A stretch of DNA of 64,000 bases from positions 19,807 to 83,806 of the forward strand of contig JALEGX010000011.1 of the NCBI GenBank assembly GCA_022763485.1, read 5' to 3'. Under the pieces are notes generated by a model. That model saw only the letters and a program-made list of their open reading frames with translations. It ran no database searches and had not been told where the DNA came from. Position numbers and translations under genes: made by a program. Within the stretch, counting starts at the first letter, position 1. The number at the start of each line of letters is the position of its first letter. The DNA is from Paracoccaceae bacterium (GTDB lineage Bacteria; Pseudomonadota; Alphaproteobacteria; Rhodobacterales; Rhodobacteraceae). Shown in pieces: positions 36,277 through 47,265 of this stretch.

Positions 36277-37029
36277 CTACTTTCCTGTGCTGGCGGGCAA
36301 TTTTTGGCTGTCGAGAATGAGCTTCTGAAAGCTCAAATAGACCTCGGACGTCAGAAGCACGTGCTGGTTGAGAAGCTCATCCGCGCGCGCCAGATCGCGG
36401 GACAGCGCGGCATCCATGAGGACCGTGTGCGCCTTGAGGCCCATGACCTGCGCGAGCTTCGAGCGGATTGTCTCGGTCGCGCGCGAATGGGATTGCGCGA
36501 TTTCTGCCATATCCAGCAGAACATTTCGGTGGCATCTTTGGTACTGGGCCGAAATGCCGTGCGCCAGGTGATTGAGCCAGGGCGACGTGCAGGCAGACAC
36601 AAGCGCGTCGTGGAATGCGTCGTGACGCTGTTCCCAGGCGGTCATATATTGATCGTCTGCATCCTGGGTTGGCGGGTCCATTTTGCTCAGCTGGTAATGG
36701 GCCGCGACGATCGTGTTTTCCCAGTCTTCGCCACCGCATCTGATAGATTCACTTAGCATTTCGGATTCCAGCATTGACCGGGTCCGGCCCAGATCGGCGA
36801 TCTCTTCCAGGGTGACGTCAGCGACGCGGAAACCCTGATTGAAAACGGAGACGACCAGCCGCTCGACCTGCAAGCGATTGAGCGCCTCACGCAGGGGCGT
36901 CAGGCCAAACCCGTATTCTGCTTTCAGCTCTGCCGAGCGCAGGCTTTGCCCCGCACGCAGCTTCCCGCGCAAGATCAAGTCGCGCAGCGTTGTGTAGATC
37001 TGCTCTGCCGAAGATTTTCTATTGTGCAT
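36277..37029 (-). CDS. GntR-family (FadR-C type) transcriptional regulator
   Basis: IYTTLRDLILRGKLRAGQSLRSAELKAEYGFGLTPLREALNRLQVERLV; adjacent to kynA copy 1. Confidence 0.92.
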   Translation of the reverse strand: MHNRKSSAEQIYTTLRDLILRGKLRAGQSLRSAELKAEYGFGLTPLREALNRLQVERLVVSVFNQGFRVADVTLEEIADLGRTRSMLESEMLSESIRCGGEDWENTIVAAHYQLSKMDPPTQDADDQYMTAWEQRHDAFHDALVSACTSPWLNHLAHGISAQYQRCHRNVLLDMAEIAQSHSRATETIRSKLAQVMGLKAHTVLMDAALSRDLARADELLNQHVLLTSEVYLSFQKLILDSQKLPASTGK

Positions 37030-37129
37030 GATTCTTGATCTCAGGGAAGATTTTATAAAATGATACGAAATTGGGAGAATTTTGCAAACGTTCAGAGTGC
37101 TAATCAAGCTCGCGGCGCGCGAGGGCACA

Positions 37130-37159
37130 AAGCCCTGCGAGAGGCCCCTTGCAGGGCTT
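37130..37159. repeat. Inverted repeat in gntR-marR intergenic region
   Basis: AAGCCCTGC-N12-GCAGGGCTT, 9-bp perfect arms. Confidence 0.5.
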
Positions 37160-37347
37160 GCTTCGGGCTTAAAATATTACGCCTTGAAAAATTCTGCGCG
37201 CTGTCTCTAGAATGAAAGGCATGGGCAAGGGCGCGTCAAAGTTGCAGGCTGACGGTTTCAGTGCAGTGCAGATTGCTGTCCGTGTGCCATGTATGTCTCA
37301 CGGCGTTCAGACCGCTCTGCACGAGTGAGGCCATTCGGAGGAAAAGT

Positions 37348-37815
37348 TTGACCAACCCAAAGGCAATCCCATCACCTCAGGCCGACAACAAGGCCAAGCT
37401 GCGTTTGTGGTTGAAGCTGCTCAAGACCACCCGATCTGTAGAAGCCGAACTGCGCGAGAGACTGCGAAAAGAGTTTCAGACCACATTGCCGCGTTTCGAT
37501 GTCATGGCAGCGCTCAGCCAACGGCCTGAAGGCCTGAAAATGAGTGAGATTTCAGATCTGCTCAAGGTCTCTAACGGGAATGTAACGGGGATTGTGGATC
37601 GTCTGGTCGACGACGGAATTGCCCTGCGTGAGCCGGTTCCGGGTGATCGCCGTGCCAACAAGGTGCGCCTGACCCCCAAAGGGCTCGATGAGTTCGACCG
37701 GCAGGCATCGGAACATGAAAAATGGGTCAATGCTCTGCTTGGGGAGCTGGATGCAACCGAAGCGACGAACATCACGGATAAGCTGGACCTGCTGATCAGG
37801 GACCGCGGGAAATAG
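37348..37815 (+). CDS. MarR-family transcriptional regulator (TTG start)
   Basis: [78 protein letters not shown] Shine-Dalgarno before TTG. Confidence 0.88.
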   Translation: MTNPKAIPSPQADNKAKLRLWLKLLKTTRSVEAELRERLRKEFQTTLPRFDVMAALSQRPEGLKMSEISDLLKVSNGNVTGIVDRLVDDGIALREPVPGDRRANKVRLTPKGLDEFDRQASEHEKWVNALLGELDATEATNITDKLDLLIRDRGK

Positions 37816-37932
37816 CCGCCGCATCGGGCTGAGAAGCTCTATTCGTGGCGGTATCTTTTGGCCATGAAAGAAGCGGGCGACGCGGTGTTCATCGAAGTTG
37901 AACCGAATGGCTGTCACAGAACGTTGAAAACA

Positions 37933-37959
37933 GGGGCTGGGTGATCTGAACCCGGCCCC
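37933..37959. terminator. Bidirectional-type hairpin between convergent marR and thiolase genes
   Basis: GGGGCTGGGT-N7-ACCCGGCCCC flanked by GAAAA and CTTTTC. Confidence 0.65.
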
Positions 37960-37986
37960 CGTCTTTTCAACCTTTTCCTCAGGCGA

Positions 37987-39189
37987 TCAAACGCGTTCGA
38001 GCAGCAACGCCGTGCCCTGACCCACGCCCACGCACATCGTGCAAACGGCGTAGCGCCTGCCGCTGCGCTGCAGCTCATGCGCTGCGGCCAGGGTGATCCG
38101 CGCGCCGGTCATGCCCAGAGGGTGACCCATGGCAATTGCGCCGCCATTCGGGTTCACGCGCGGGTCATCATCGGCGATGCCCAGATCGCGCAAAGTGGCA
38201 AGTCCCTGGCTGGCAAAGGCTTCGTTCAGCTCGATCAGATCCAGATCGTCCGTGCTCAGCCCGGTGCGCTCCAGCAGTTTGCGCACCGCCGGCACCGGCC
38301 CGATACCCATGACGCGCGGTTCAACACCCGCTGACGCCATCGAGACGACGCGCGCCATCGGGGTCAGCCCGTGGTGTTTCACAGCACGTTCCGAGGCCAG
38401 CAACAGGGCGGCCGCCCCGTCATTCACGCCCGAGGCGTTGCCAGCAGTCACGGTTTTGTCCGGTCCGTTCACGCCTTTGAGGCCCGACAGCTTTGCGGCG
38501 GTCGTTCCGGGGCGGGGATGTTCGTCACGATCCACAACAACCGGATCGCCCTTGCGCTGCGGGATCGAGACCGGCACCAGCTGGCTGTTGAAACGCCCCT
38601 CGGCGTCGGCAGCGGCCCAACGCGCTTGCGAGCGTGCGGCGAAAGCGTCCTGGTCTGCGCGATTGACGTTCCAGTCCAGCGCCACGTTGTCCGCGGTCTC
38701 CGGCATCGAGTCGACGCCATAGTTCGACTGCATCTTCTTGTTGACGAAACGCCAGCCGATGGTGGTGTCATAGACGGCGTTTGCACGGGAAAACGCCGCG
38801 CCCGCCTTGGGCATGACAAAGGGCGCGCGGCTCATGCTTTCGACGCCGCCGGCGATGGTCAGGTCATAATCGCCCGCCTTGATCCCGCGTGCGGCAAAGC
38901 CTACGGCGTCCATGCCGCTGGCGCAAAGACGGTTGACGGTCACGCCGGGAACCGAGGTTGGCAAGCCGGCCAGAAGGGATGCCATGCGCGCGACGTTGCG
39001 GTTGTCTTCACCGGCCTGATTGGCGCAACCAAGGATCACCTCGTCAAGGGCGCCCCAATCCAGATCCGGATTGCGGTCCATCAGCGCCTTGATCGGCAAA
39101 GCGGCCAGATCGTCGGCGCGCACCTGTGCCAGCCCGCCGCCGTACCGGCCGATTGGCGTGCGGACGGCGTCACAAATGAATGCGTCCAT
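37987..39189 (-). CDS. Thiolase (acetyl-CoA/beta-ketoadipyl-CoA acyltransferase type)
   Basis: [79 protein letters not shown]. Start set at ATG 39189. Confidence 0.94.
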   Translation of the reverse strand: MDAFICDAVRTPIGRYGGGLAQVRADDLAALPIKALMDRNPDLDWGALDEVILGCANQAGEDNRNVARMASLLAGLPTSVPGVTVNRLCASGMDAVGFAARGIKAGDYDLTIAGGVESMSRAPFVMPKAGAAFSRANAVYDTTIGWRFVNKKMQSNYGVDSMPETADNVALDWNVNRADQDAFAARSQARWAAADAEGRFNSQLVPVSIPQRKGDPVVVDRDEHPRPGTTAAKLSGLKGVNGPDKTVTAGNASGVNDGAAALLLASERAVKHHGLTPMARVVSMASAGVEPRVMGIGPVPAVRKLLERTGLSTDDLDLIELNEAFASQGLATLRDLGIADDDPRVNPNGGAIAMGHPLGMTGARITLAAAHELQRSGRRYAVCTMCVGVGQGTALLLERV

Positions 39190-39205
39190 CAGAAACCCTT
39201 TCCGA

Positions 39206-39613
39206 TCAGCCTTGGGTCGGCGCGATATAGGCGGTCGCCTCAATCTCGAGCAGGGCTTCGTCTTCGACCAGATCCTTGATGATGATCATCGACATCGCCG
39301 GGAAATGCTTGCCCAATACGCGCTGATAGGCTTTGCCCACTTCGCGCTGTTTGGCGAGGTATTCGTCCTTGTCCTTCACGAACCAGGTCAGGCGACCGAT
39401 GTCTTCGGCTTCGCCACCGGCGGTTTTCACGATCTCAAGGATATTGGCCAAAGCCTGTTCCATCTGCGGGATAAAGCCGCCTTGGGCAAAGACCTTGTCC
39501 TTGTCCCAGCCGATCTGGCCACCAACATGCAAGGTGCCGTCGGCCATCAGCATGCCGTTTGCGTAACCAAGGGCAGGGGCCCAACCTTCGGGGTGAATAG
39601 TCTTGGGCTTCAT
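39206..39613 (-). CDS. RidA/YjgF-family protein, divergent (canonical Arg apparently replaced)
   Basis: Rid-like YANGMLMADGTLHVGGQIGWD...LEIEATAYI; region aligned to PARS motif reads FPAMSMIIIKDLV. Confidence 0.87.
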   Translation of the reverse strand: MKPKTIHPEGWAPALGYANGMLMADGTLHVGGQIGWDKDKVFAQGGFIPQMEQALANILEIVKTAGGEAEDIGRLTWFVKDKDEYLAKQREVGKAYQRVLGKHFPAMSMIIIKDLVEDEALLEIEATAYIAPTQG

Positions 39614-40017
39614 GTTGAGGCCTCCATGATCGTTGTGATTGTGTGGCGAACGTCATCCGGCCAGCGGTTTGGACGACCCGTAGAGCCGACGCAGACCAGG
39701 ACCTGATCCGCTTCGAAGCAAAGCTGATCGCCTTTGAATGCTCTGGTGGTCAATGACAGGCTGGACCCGCCAAGCCGATTGAGCGTGATTTGCAATTTCA
39801 AGTGGTCCCCGTGAAAACATGGGGACACAAACCGCACCTTGAACTCGGCAGTCGGGGCGCCGTGCGTCGGGTGCATCTTGTCAAATGGCCAGCCAATGAG
39901 ATCGCTGAACATAAATTCAACGGCGTCATTGATCATCTCGAAGAAGCGCGGGTAAAACACGATTCCGGCCGGATCGCAGTGCTTGAACAGCACCTTTTGT
40001 GGGAACTCGAAATGCAT
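39610..40017 (-). CDS. Acyl-CoA thioesterase, 4-hydroxybenzoyl-CoA thioesterase-like hotdog fold
   Basis: FPQKVLFKHCDPAGIVFYPRFFEMINDAVEFMF; start set at ATG 40017. Confidence 0.88.
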   Translation of the reverse strand: MHFEFPQKVLFKHCDPAGIVFYPRFFEMINDAVEFMFSDLIGWPFDKMHPTHGAPTAEFKVRFVSPCFHGDHLKLQITLNRLGGSSLSLTTRAFKGDQLCFEADQVLVCVGSTGRPNRWPDDVRHTITTIMEAST

Positions 40018-40018
40018 C

Positions 40019-40261
40019 TTACCGGGTAAACACCTTGAATGTCTGAATGGTGTGCGTGCGTTCGATGCCTTCGATACCAAGCAGATTATCGTTGATATAT
40101 CTGCCGATATCTTCGCCGTCGGGCACGTTCAGTTTCAAAAAGAGATCGAACTCACCGCTGACCGAATAGAGTTCGGCGTGGATCTCTTGCAGCCGGATGG
40201 CGTCTGCCACCTGGTATGTTGTCCCAGGCCGGCACCGAATTTGCACAAACAGAACCTTCAT
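40019..40261 (-). CDS. Stand-alone Lrp/AsnC ligand-binding (RAM) domain protein
   Basis: 80-aa RAM domain without HTH: MKVLFVQIRCRPGTTYQVADAIRLQEIHAELYSVSGEFDLFLKLNVPDGEDIGRYINDNL. Confidence 0.8.
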   Translation of the reverse strand: MKVLFVQIRCRPGTTYQVADAIRLQEIHAELYSVSGEFDLFLKLNVPDGEDIGRYINDNLLGIEGIERTHTIQTFKVFTR

Positions 40262-40273
40262 GGCCTTCTCCAG

Positions 40274-41461
40274 TTAGGTGACGCGTGATTTCGTCTGGTA
40301 CTTGGGATCGCGCCAAAGTTCGTTTGTGATTACGTCCTCCAGGATTTTCGCCGCTTCGACGACGTCGGCCTGGTCGATATAGAGCGGGGTAAAGCCGAAC
40401 CGCATGATGTTGGGCGCACGGAAATCACCGATGACGCCCCGGTCGATCAGAGCCTGCATCGCGGCATAGCCGTGTTCAAACCCGAACGAGATCTGGCTGC
40501 CGCGCTGTGCGCCATCGCGCGGCGAGGCAAGCGTCAGCTGCGGGCAGCGGGCCTCGACTTCGGCGATGAACGTGTCACACAGGGCGATCGACGCGGCACG
40601 CAATTCTTGCATGTCCACGCCGTCCCAGGCGTTCAGCGCCTGATCCAGAACGGCCAGCTGCAAGATCGGCGGGGTGCCCACGCGCAGGCGTTCGGTGGAC
40701 ATGGCGGGGCGATATTTCAGGTCCATCTCAAAGGGCGCTTCATGCCCCATCCATCCGGCCAGCGCGGGTTCGACCGTTTCCACAAGGTCGGGACGCGCAT
40801 AGATGAACGCCGGGGAACCGGGGCCGCCGTTGAGGTACTTGTAGGTACAGCCCACTGCAAACTCGGCGTTCGAGGCGGTCATGTCCACCGGCACAGCGCC
40901 TGCGCTGTGGGCCAGATCCCAGATCATCACCGCGCCAACCGAATGTGCCTTTTCGGTGATTGCCTGCATGTCGTGGGTGCGGCCCGTGCGATAATCGACC
41001 TGCGTCAGCATGACGACCGCCACCTCTTTGGTGATGGCGTCGGCCACGTCTTCGGGCGCGGGCGCGCGCAGTTCATAGTCCTTGTCGATGGTGCTGATCA
41101 GCCCCTGCGCCATGTAAAGGTCGGTGGGGAAGTTGCCATTATCCGACAGGATGACCTTGCGGTCCGGGCGCATTTTCAGTGCTGCCGCCAGGGCCTGATA
41201 GACCTTGATCGACAGGGTGTCGCCGGTGGCAACCGATCCTGCGGGCGCGCCAATCAGCTGGCCGATGCGGTCGCCAACACGCGAGGGCAGGGAAATCCAG
41301 TCGGCGGTGTTCCAAGCCCGGATCAGTTCCTGGCCCCATTCGTTGGAGATCACCTGCACGGCACGCTCCGCCGCGCCTTTGGGCAAGACGCCAAGCGAAT
41401 TGCCATCCAGATAGATCACGCCTTTGGGGAGGTCGAAGAGTTCCTTGCGAGGAAGTGTCAT
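40274..41461 (-). CDS. kynU: Kynureninase
   Basis: [64 protein letters not shown]; start set at ATG 41461. Confidence 0.95.
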   Translation of the reverse strand: MTLPRKELFDLPKGVIYLDGNSLGVLPKGAAERAVQVISNEWGQELIRAWNTADWISLPSRVGDRIGQLIGAPAGSVATGDTLSIKVYQALAAALKMRPDRKVILSDNGNFPTDLYMAQGLISTIDKDYELRAPAPEDVADAITKEVAVVMLTQVDYRTGRTHDMQAITEKAHSVGAVMIWDLAHSAGAVPVDMTASNAEFAVGCTYKYLNGGPGSPAFIYARPDLVETVEPALAGWMGHEAPFEMDLKYRPAMSTERLRVGTPPILQLAVLDQALNAWDGVDMQELRAASIALCDTFIAEVEARCPQLTLASPRDGAQRGSQISFGFEHGYAAMQALIDRGVIGDFRAPNIMRFGFTPLYIDQADVVEAAKILEDVITNELWRDPKYQTKSRVT

Positions 41462-42297
41462 AGTTCCCCTCTCAGGTGCCAAAGCTCGGGGAAAAGCTCG
41501 ACGTCGAGCATTTTGCGCAGATAGGTGACGCCGGCCGTTCCGCCCGTGCCGCGTTTAAAGCCGATGACGCGTTCCACCGTGGTGACATGGTTGAAACGCC
41601 AGCGGCGGAAATAGTCCTCAAGGTCGACCAGCTTTTCGGCCAGTTCATAGAGGGACCAATGGGTGTCGATGTCGTCATAGACAATCTTCCAGCGGGCCTG
41701 AACTTCGGGCACCGACGCATGCGGGCTGTCCAACTGCGGGGCAGGAACATTGTCTTCGTGCCCGTCGATCGAGCGGAACAGGAAGCGGATGACCTCATCG
41801 TAGAAGCTTGGACGGGCAAGCTCTTCCCTGAGCATGTCGTGAACCTTTTCAACATGCGCATGTGGCTTCAGCATGTTGGGATTCCGGTTGCCCAGGACGT
41901 ATTCGATCATGCGATATTGGTAGGACTGAAAGCCCGATGACGGCCCCAGATTATCGCGGAACGTGGTGTAATCCGCAGGGGTCATGGTCCGCAGAACGTC
42001 CCACTGATTGTTCAGCTGTTCAAAGATCCGGCTGACGCGTGCCAGCATCTTGAACATGGTGGGCAGGTTGTTGGTCTTCAGCGCCTCGCGCGCCGCGCCA
42101 AGTTCATGCAGGATCAGGTTCATCCACAGCTCAGAGGTCTGGTGCTGGATGATGAACAGAAGCTCATCATGGGCGTTGCTTTGCGGAAACTGGGCCGACA
42201 GGACCGATTGCAGATGCAGATAGTCCCCATAGGACATCGCGTCCTTGAAATCCATCTTTGCGCCGCCGGTGCCTGGATCATAAGCTTGGCCACTCAT
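41458..42297 (-). CDS. kynA: Tryptophan 2,3-dioxygenase (copy 2)
   Basis: [16 protein letters not shown]...[19 protein letters not shown]...[19 protein letters not shown]...[31 protein letters not shown]. Confidence 0.95.
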   Translation of the reverse strand: MSGQAYDPGTGGAKMDFKDAMSYGDYLHLQSVLSAQFPQSNAHDELLFIIQHQTSELWMNLILHELGAAREALKTNNLPTMFKMLARVSRIFEQLNNQWDVLRTMTPADYTTFRDNLGPSSGFQSYQYRMIEYVLGNRNPNMLKPHAHVEKVHDMLREELARPSFYDEVIRFLFRSIDGHEDNVPAPQLDSPHASVPEVQARWKIVYDDIDTHWSLYELAEKLVDLEDYFRRWRFNHVTTVERVIGFKRGTGGTAGVTYLRKMLDVELFPELWHLRGEL

Positions 42298-43913
42298 GCC
42301 TGGTTTTCCTTCAATTTGAACCTTTGGATCTTGCCGCTTTCGGTCTTTGGCAGGGCTTTGGTAAAGACGACCGAACGGGGATATTTGAACGGCGCAATCG
42401 TTGCCTTGACGTGATCCTGAAGCCGTTTGACCAGCGCGTCCGATGGCACCTCTCCCGCGCCCAGCACAACATGCGCCTGCACGATCGAGCCGCGTTCTTC
42501 ATCCGGCGCCCCGATCACCGCGCATTCCGCGACCGCTTCATGAGACAGCAGGGCGGCTTCGACTTCGGGGCCGGCGATATTGTAGCCCGAAGAAAGGATG
42601 ACGTCGTCATTGCGCGCGGCAAAGTGGAAATAGCCGTCCGCGTCCTGGACAAAGGCATCGCCGGAAATGTTCCAGCCGTCCTGAACGTATTCGCCCTGAC
42701 GTTCGCCGAACATATAGCGACACCCGGTCGGCCCGCGCATTGCCAGGCGACCGATTTCACCACGCGGCAGTTCGGCGCCGTCTTTTCCGATCACTTTCGC
42801 CTCATATCCGGCCACCGGCTTGCCGGTGCAGGCGGGGCGGTGATCTTCGAAGCGGTTGGTGATGAAGATATGCAGCATTTCCGTCGCGCCGATGCCGTCC
42901 AGCATCGGTTTTCCGGTCTTCTGTTGCCACTCATCATAAACCGGTCCCGGCAGGGTTTCCCCCGCCGAGACCGCGGCGCGAAGGGAGGAGAGGTCCGCGC
43001 CTTCGTCCATCGCCCGCAACATCGCGCGATATGCGGTCGGCGCAGTGAAGCAAACGGAGGCCTTATAGGTCTCGATGATCTCGATCATCTGCGGCGGTGC
43101 CGCGTTTTCCAGCAGTGTCGCGGTTGCGCCAAAGCGCAGCGGGAAAATCGCCAGCCCGCCCAGGCCAAAGGTGAAGGCCAGCGGCGGGGAGCCGACAAAT
43201 ACGTCTTCGGGCTGTACGTTCAACACTTCTTTGGCATAGCCGTCCGCGATGATCAGCAGGTCGCGGTGGAAATGCATGGTCGCCTTGGGGTTGCCGGTGG
43301 ATCCGCTGGTAAAACCGATCAGCGCCACATCGTCCTGCGCGGTCTGAACCGTGTCGAACTGTACGGATTTGTTCAGAGCAAGCCGGTCAAGTTCGGCGTC
43401 GTGATTGGCGGTGCCGTCAAAGCCCACCACCGTTTTCAACGTGTCGCCGCCCTTGGCGCAGGCGATCATTTCATCCATCAGCCGCGTGTCGCAGAGCGCG
43501 TGGGTGATCTGGGCCTTTTCAACGTATTTCTTCAGCTCTCCTGCCCGCAGCATGGGCATGGTGTTGACCACAACCGCGCCCGCTTTGGTTGCCGCCAGCC
43601 AACAGGCGACCATGGCAGGGTTGTTCGCTGACCGGATCAGAACACGGTTGCCCGGTTTCACGCCCAGATCTTCGACCAAGGCATTGGCCAGCCTGTTGGT
43701 CCAGTCGGCAAGTTCCTTGTAGGTGCGCCGACGTCCGTTGCCGATCAGCGCGGTGTGATCGCCGAACCCCTTGGCGACCATCGCATCGGTCAGTTCGTAG
43801 GCTGCGTTCAGCTGTTGCGGATAGTCAAACCCGTCCAGCAAAAGGTCGGGCCAGTCCGAAACAGGCGGCAGATTGTCTTTTGCAAAAGTATCTACATGAG
43901 CTGAAACGTTCAT
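42294..43913 (-). CDS. Aromatic acyl-CoA ligase, probable 2-aminobenzoate-CoA ligase
   Basis: AMP-binding motif [21 protein letters not shown], benzoate-CoA ligase-like architecture; operon context with kynureninase gives substrate inference. Confidence 0.85.
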   Translation of the reverse strand: MNVSAHVDTFAKDNLPPVSDWPDLLLDGFDYPQQLNAAYELTDAMVAKGFGDHTALIGNGRRRTYKELADWTNRLANALVEDLGVKPGNRVLIRSANNPAMVACWLAATKAGAVVVNTMPMLRAGELKKYVEKAQITHALCDTRLMDEMIACAKGGDTLKTVVGFDGTANHDAELDRLALNKSVQFDTVQTAQDDVALIGFTSGSTGNPKATMHFHRDLLIIADGYAKEVLNVQPEDVFVGSPPLAFTFGLGGLAIFPLRFGATATLLENAAPPQMIEIIETYKASVCFTAPTAYRAMLRAMDEGADLSSLRAAVSAGETLPGPVYDEWQQKTGKPMLDGIGATEMLHIFITNRFEDHRPACTGKPVAGYEAKVIGKDGAELPRGEIGRLAMRGPTGCRYMFGERQGEYVQDGWNISGDAFVQDADGYFHFAARNDDVILSSGYNIAGPEVEAALLSHEAVAECAVIGAPDEERGSIVQAHVVLGAGEVPSDALVKRLQDHVKATIAPFKYPRSVVFTKALPKTESGKIQRFKLKENQA

Positions 43914-43915
43914 AT

Positions 43916-45070
43916 TTACCTCCCTTGATGGGCGCCAAGCGTCTGGCGCGCGATCACAACGCGCTGCACGTCGGATGCCCCCTCGTAGATCCGCAAGGCA
44001 CGGATCTCGCGGTACAGGCTCTCGACTGTTTCACCGCATTTCACCCCATCTCCTCCATGAAGCTGTACGGCCTTGTCGATGACCTGCTGTGCCTGATCCG
44101 TGGCGAACAGTTTGGCCATCGCCGCTTCGCGGGTGACGCGCGGGGCGCCGGAATCCTTGGTCCAGGCGGCGCGGTAGACCAGCAAAGCGGCTGCATCCAC
44201 ATCCAGCGCCATATCGGCGATATGACCCTGCACCATCTGCAAATCGGCCAATGGGGCGCCCTGGATCTTGCGGGTGGTGACCCGATCCAATGCCTCGTCC
44301 AGCGCGCGGCGGGCAAAGCCCAGAGCCGCCGCGGCAACGGTCGAGCGGAACACGTCCAGCACCGACATGGCGATCTTGAAGCCTTGGCCCGGTGCGCCGA
44401 TCATCGCGCTGGCGGGCAGGCGCACGTCGTTGAAAGTCAGGGTCGCCAAAGGGTGTGGCGCGATTGTATCCAGCCGCTCGGTGATCTCAAAACCGGGGGT
44501 GTCGGCGGGTAGGATAAAGGCCGACATGCCCTTGGCGCCGGGCGCTTCTCCGGTGCGGGCGAAGACGGTATAGACATCCGCGATGCCGCCGTTTGAAATC
44601 CAGGTTTTCTGGCCGTTCAGCACATAGTGGTTGCCGTCCAGAGTCGCGGTCATCGTATTGTTGGCCACGTCAGAGCCGGAACCCGGCTCGGTCAGCGCAA
44701 AGGCCGAAATCGCTTTGCCCGCTCGCGTCAGCGGCAGCCATTCCGCGCGCTGTTCAGCCGATCCGAACAGCGAAATCGCGCCCGTGCCCAGCCCCTGCAT
44801 GGCAAAGGCAAAATCGGCCAAACCGTCATGACGGGCCAAGGTTTCGCGGATCAGGCACAGGGTGCGCACGTCCAGCTGCCCGTCTTCGGCACCGGAATGC
44901 GCCGCAAACCCGGCATCCCCCAGCATCGACACCACCTGGCGACAGGCCGCATCCGTATCGCTGTGATCCACAGCGCCCAGATGAGCGGTGGCCCAGGCGT
45001 CCAGCTCGGCGGCCAGGCTGCGGTGGTGGTCTTCGAAAAAGGGCCAGTTCAGGAAGCTTGTATCTGACAT
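43916..45070 (-). CDS. Acyl-CoA dehydrogenase
   Basis: [82 protein letters not shown]. Confidence 0.94.
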   Translation of the reverse strand: MSDTSFLNWPFFEDHHRSLAAELDAWATAHLGAVDHSDTDAACRQVVSMLGDAGFAAHSGAEDGQLDVRTLCLIRETLARHDGLADFAFAMQGLGTGAISLFGSAEQRAEWLPLTRAGKAISAFALTEPGSGSDVANNTMTATLDGNHYVLNGQKTWISNGGIADVYTVFARTGEAPGAKGMSAFILPADTPGFEITERLDTIAPHPLATLTFNDVRLPASAMIGAPGQGFKIAMSVLDVFRSTVAAAALGFARRALDEALDRVTTRKIQGAPLADLQMVQGHIADMALDVDAAALLVYRAAWTKDSGAPRVTREAAMAKLFATDQAQQVIDKAVQLHGGDGVKCGETVESLYREIRALRIYEGASDVQRVVIARQTLGAHQGR

Positions 45071-45867
45071 CAGTCGCCCTCGAACACTGGTTTTTCTTTG
45101 GCCACAAAGGCGTGGTAGGCGCGGTGGAAATCCTGACCCTGCATACAGATCGCCTGCGCCTGCGCCTCGGCCTCGATGGCCTGTTCAATCGACATGCACC
45201 ATTCCTGCGCCAGCATGGTCTTGGTCATCATGTTGGAAAAGTTGGGGCCATCGGCGATACGCCGGGCCAGCTTCTGCGCCTCGTCCATCAGGCCATCGGC
45301 CGGAACAACCTTGTTGAAGTAGCCCCAGGCCTGGCCTTCTTCGGCGCTCATCGCGCGGCCCAGATAGAGCAGCTCGGCCGCGCGGCCCTGCCCGATGATC
45401 CGGGGCAGGATGGCGCAGGCGCCCATGTCACAGCCCGCAAGGCCCACGCGGTTGAACAGGAACGCGGTCTTGGCCTCGGGCGTGGCGATCCGCAGGTCCG
45501 ACGCCATCGAGATGATCGCCCCCGCCCCGGCACAGACCCCATCCACCGCCGCAATGATCGGCTTGCCGCAATTGACCATCGCCTTGACCAGATCGCCGGT
45601 CATGCGGGTAAAGGCCAACAGCTCTTTCATATTCATCTTGGTCAGCGGGCCGATGATGTCATGCACATCCCCGCCTGAGCTGAAATTGCCGCCATTTGGG
45701 GCAAAAATCACCACGTCGACGTCGTCGCGATAGGGCAGGGCCCGAAACCAGTCGCGCAGCTCGGCGTAGCTGTCGAAGGTCAGCGGGTTCTTGCGCTCGG
45801 GCCGGTCCAGCGAAACGGTTGCGACCGCATCGGCCACGGTGCAAATGAAATGCTTTGCTTCAGACAT
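45070..45867 (-). CDS. Enoyl-CoA hydratase/isomerase family protein
   Basis: [62 protein letters not shown]. Confidence 0.93.
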   Translation of the reverse strand: MSEAKHFICTVADAVATVSLDRPERKNPLTFDSYAELRDWFRALPYRDDVDVVIFAPNGGNFSSGGDVHDIIGPLTKMNMKELLAFTRMTGDLVKAMVNCGKPIIAAVDGVCAGAGAIISMASDLRIATPEAKTAFLFNRVGLAGCDMGACAILPRIIGQGRAAELLYLGRAMSAEEGQAWGYFNKVVPADGLMDEAQKLARRIADGPNFSNMMTKTMLAQEWCMSIEQAIEAEAQAQAICMQGQDFHRAYHAFVAKEKPVFEGD

Positions 45868-46336
45868 TGTCTTTCCTCTCCAATACCTCGGTCAGGCGAT
45901 CGAGGCGTATGTTCAGTTCATCCAGGTCCAAGGCGTCGAGCCCTGACAACATATCGTCCACCCAAGATTCATGCGCCTTGGCGTGGGTTTCAAAAACCTC
46001 GAGTCCGCGTTGCGTCAGCCGCACCAATTGCGCGCGGCGATCACCGGGGACGGGGACGCGAACCACAAGGCCGTCCTCACCAAGCTTGTCCACAATGCCG
46101 GTAATATTGCCGTTGGACACATGCAGCAGTTTTGAGATCTCGCTCATCTTCAGGCCCTGGGGCGCGCGGTGCAGCGCGCTCATCACGTCGAAACGGGGCA
46201 GGGTGGAACCGCATTCATTGCGCAGGTGGCGGCGCAGTTCGTCCTCGATTGTTCGGCTGGCTTTCAGCAGCTTCAGCCACAGCCGAAGCCGGTTTTTGGA
46301 AATCGGATCCGGTTCTATATGCCCCTGGGGTGTCAA
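45860..46336 (-). CDS. MarR-family transcriptional regulator (paralog of 37348-37815)
   Basis: [73 protein letters not shown]. Confidence 0.92.
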   Translation of the reverse strand: MTPQGHIEPDPISKNRLRLWLKLLKASRTIEDELRRHLRNECGSTLPRFDVMSALHRAPQGLKMSEISKLLHVSNGNITGIVDKLGEDGLVVRVPVPGDRRAQLVRLTQRGLEVFETHAKAHESWVDDMLSGLDALDLDELNIRLDRLTEVLERKDNV

Positions 46337-47076
46337 ATCTCACCTCCTGACAGGCTGAGAGCATGCCCGTTGACCGATCTGGCCGCGTCAGAACACAACC
46401 AAACCGCGGTTCCGGCGACCTCGTCCGTCTGAATGAAGCGCTTTTGGGGGTTGTGTGTGTAGAGCGACGCGCGGGCCTTGTCTTCGCTCATCCCGGTCTT
46501 TTCCATGATGTTGGAAATGGATCGCTCCAGCATGGGGGTTTCAATGAACCCCGGACAGATGGCGTTGACGGTGATTCCGGTTTTCGCCAGCTCCAGCGAC
46601 AGCGCGCGGGTCAGGCCAACAACGCCGTGCTTTGCGGCGCAATAGGGTGATACATAGGGGTACCCTTTCAGCCCGGCGGTAGAGGCGATGGCGATCATCC
46701 TGCCCCAACCTTCGGCCTTCATATCGGGCAGAGCCGCCTGCCAGACATGGGCGACGCCAATCAGGTTGACTGCAAGCATCGCCTGCAATTGTTCGGTGGT
46801 CACCTTGGCAAAGGGCGCGCTTTCGGCCGCGCCCGCATTTGCCACGACACCGTGGATCGGGCCGTGGTCGGCCCGTGCGGCGTCAAAAGCGCGGGCCACG
46901 GCCTCTGCATCGGTCACATCGCACAGCTGATAAGACAGGCCCTGTGCCTGCAAAGGCGCCTCGCTTCGACCCATAATCGTTACGGTCGCTCCCGCCTTGG
47001 AAAGCGCATGCGCGGTCTCTGCGCCCACCCCGGTTCCGCCACCGGTAACGACAAAATGCTTGCCAGAAAGGTTCAT
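46333..47076 (-). CDS. Short-chain dehydrogenase/reductase (3-hydroxyacyl-CoA dehydrogenase-like)
   Basis: KHFVVTGGGTGVGAETAHALSKAGATV, NAG motif, SPYCAAKHGVVGLTRALSLELAKTGITVNAICPGFIETPM. Confidence 0.92.
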   Translation of the reverse strand: MNLSGKHFVVTGGGTGVGAETAHALSKAGATVTIMGRSEAPLQAQGLSYQLCDVTDAEAVARAFDAARADHGPIHGVVANAGAAESAPFAKVTTEQLQAMLAVNLIGVAHVWQAALPDMKAEGWGRMIAIASTAGLKGYPYVSPYCAAKHGVVGLTRALSLELAKTGITVNAICPGFIETPMLERSISNIMEKTGMSEDKARASLYTHNPQKRFIQTDEVAGTAVWLCSDAARSVNGHALSLSGGEI

Positions 47077-47265
47077 TCTCTAATCATCTCCGCTTTTGAT
47101 CGGTCAGACGTCAGACCTTGCCGCATCACGCAGGTGGGGCTGTGCATCATGCATCTTGCCCTGTGGGATAGCCGTACCACGGCCGGCTCAAAACTTCAAT
47201 CTTGAAATATCTAAGCTAGAAAAATACAAGCTTAAACGGAGTTTCAGATAAGGGAGACACTGCGA

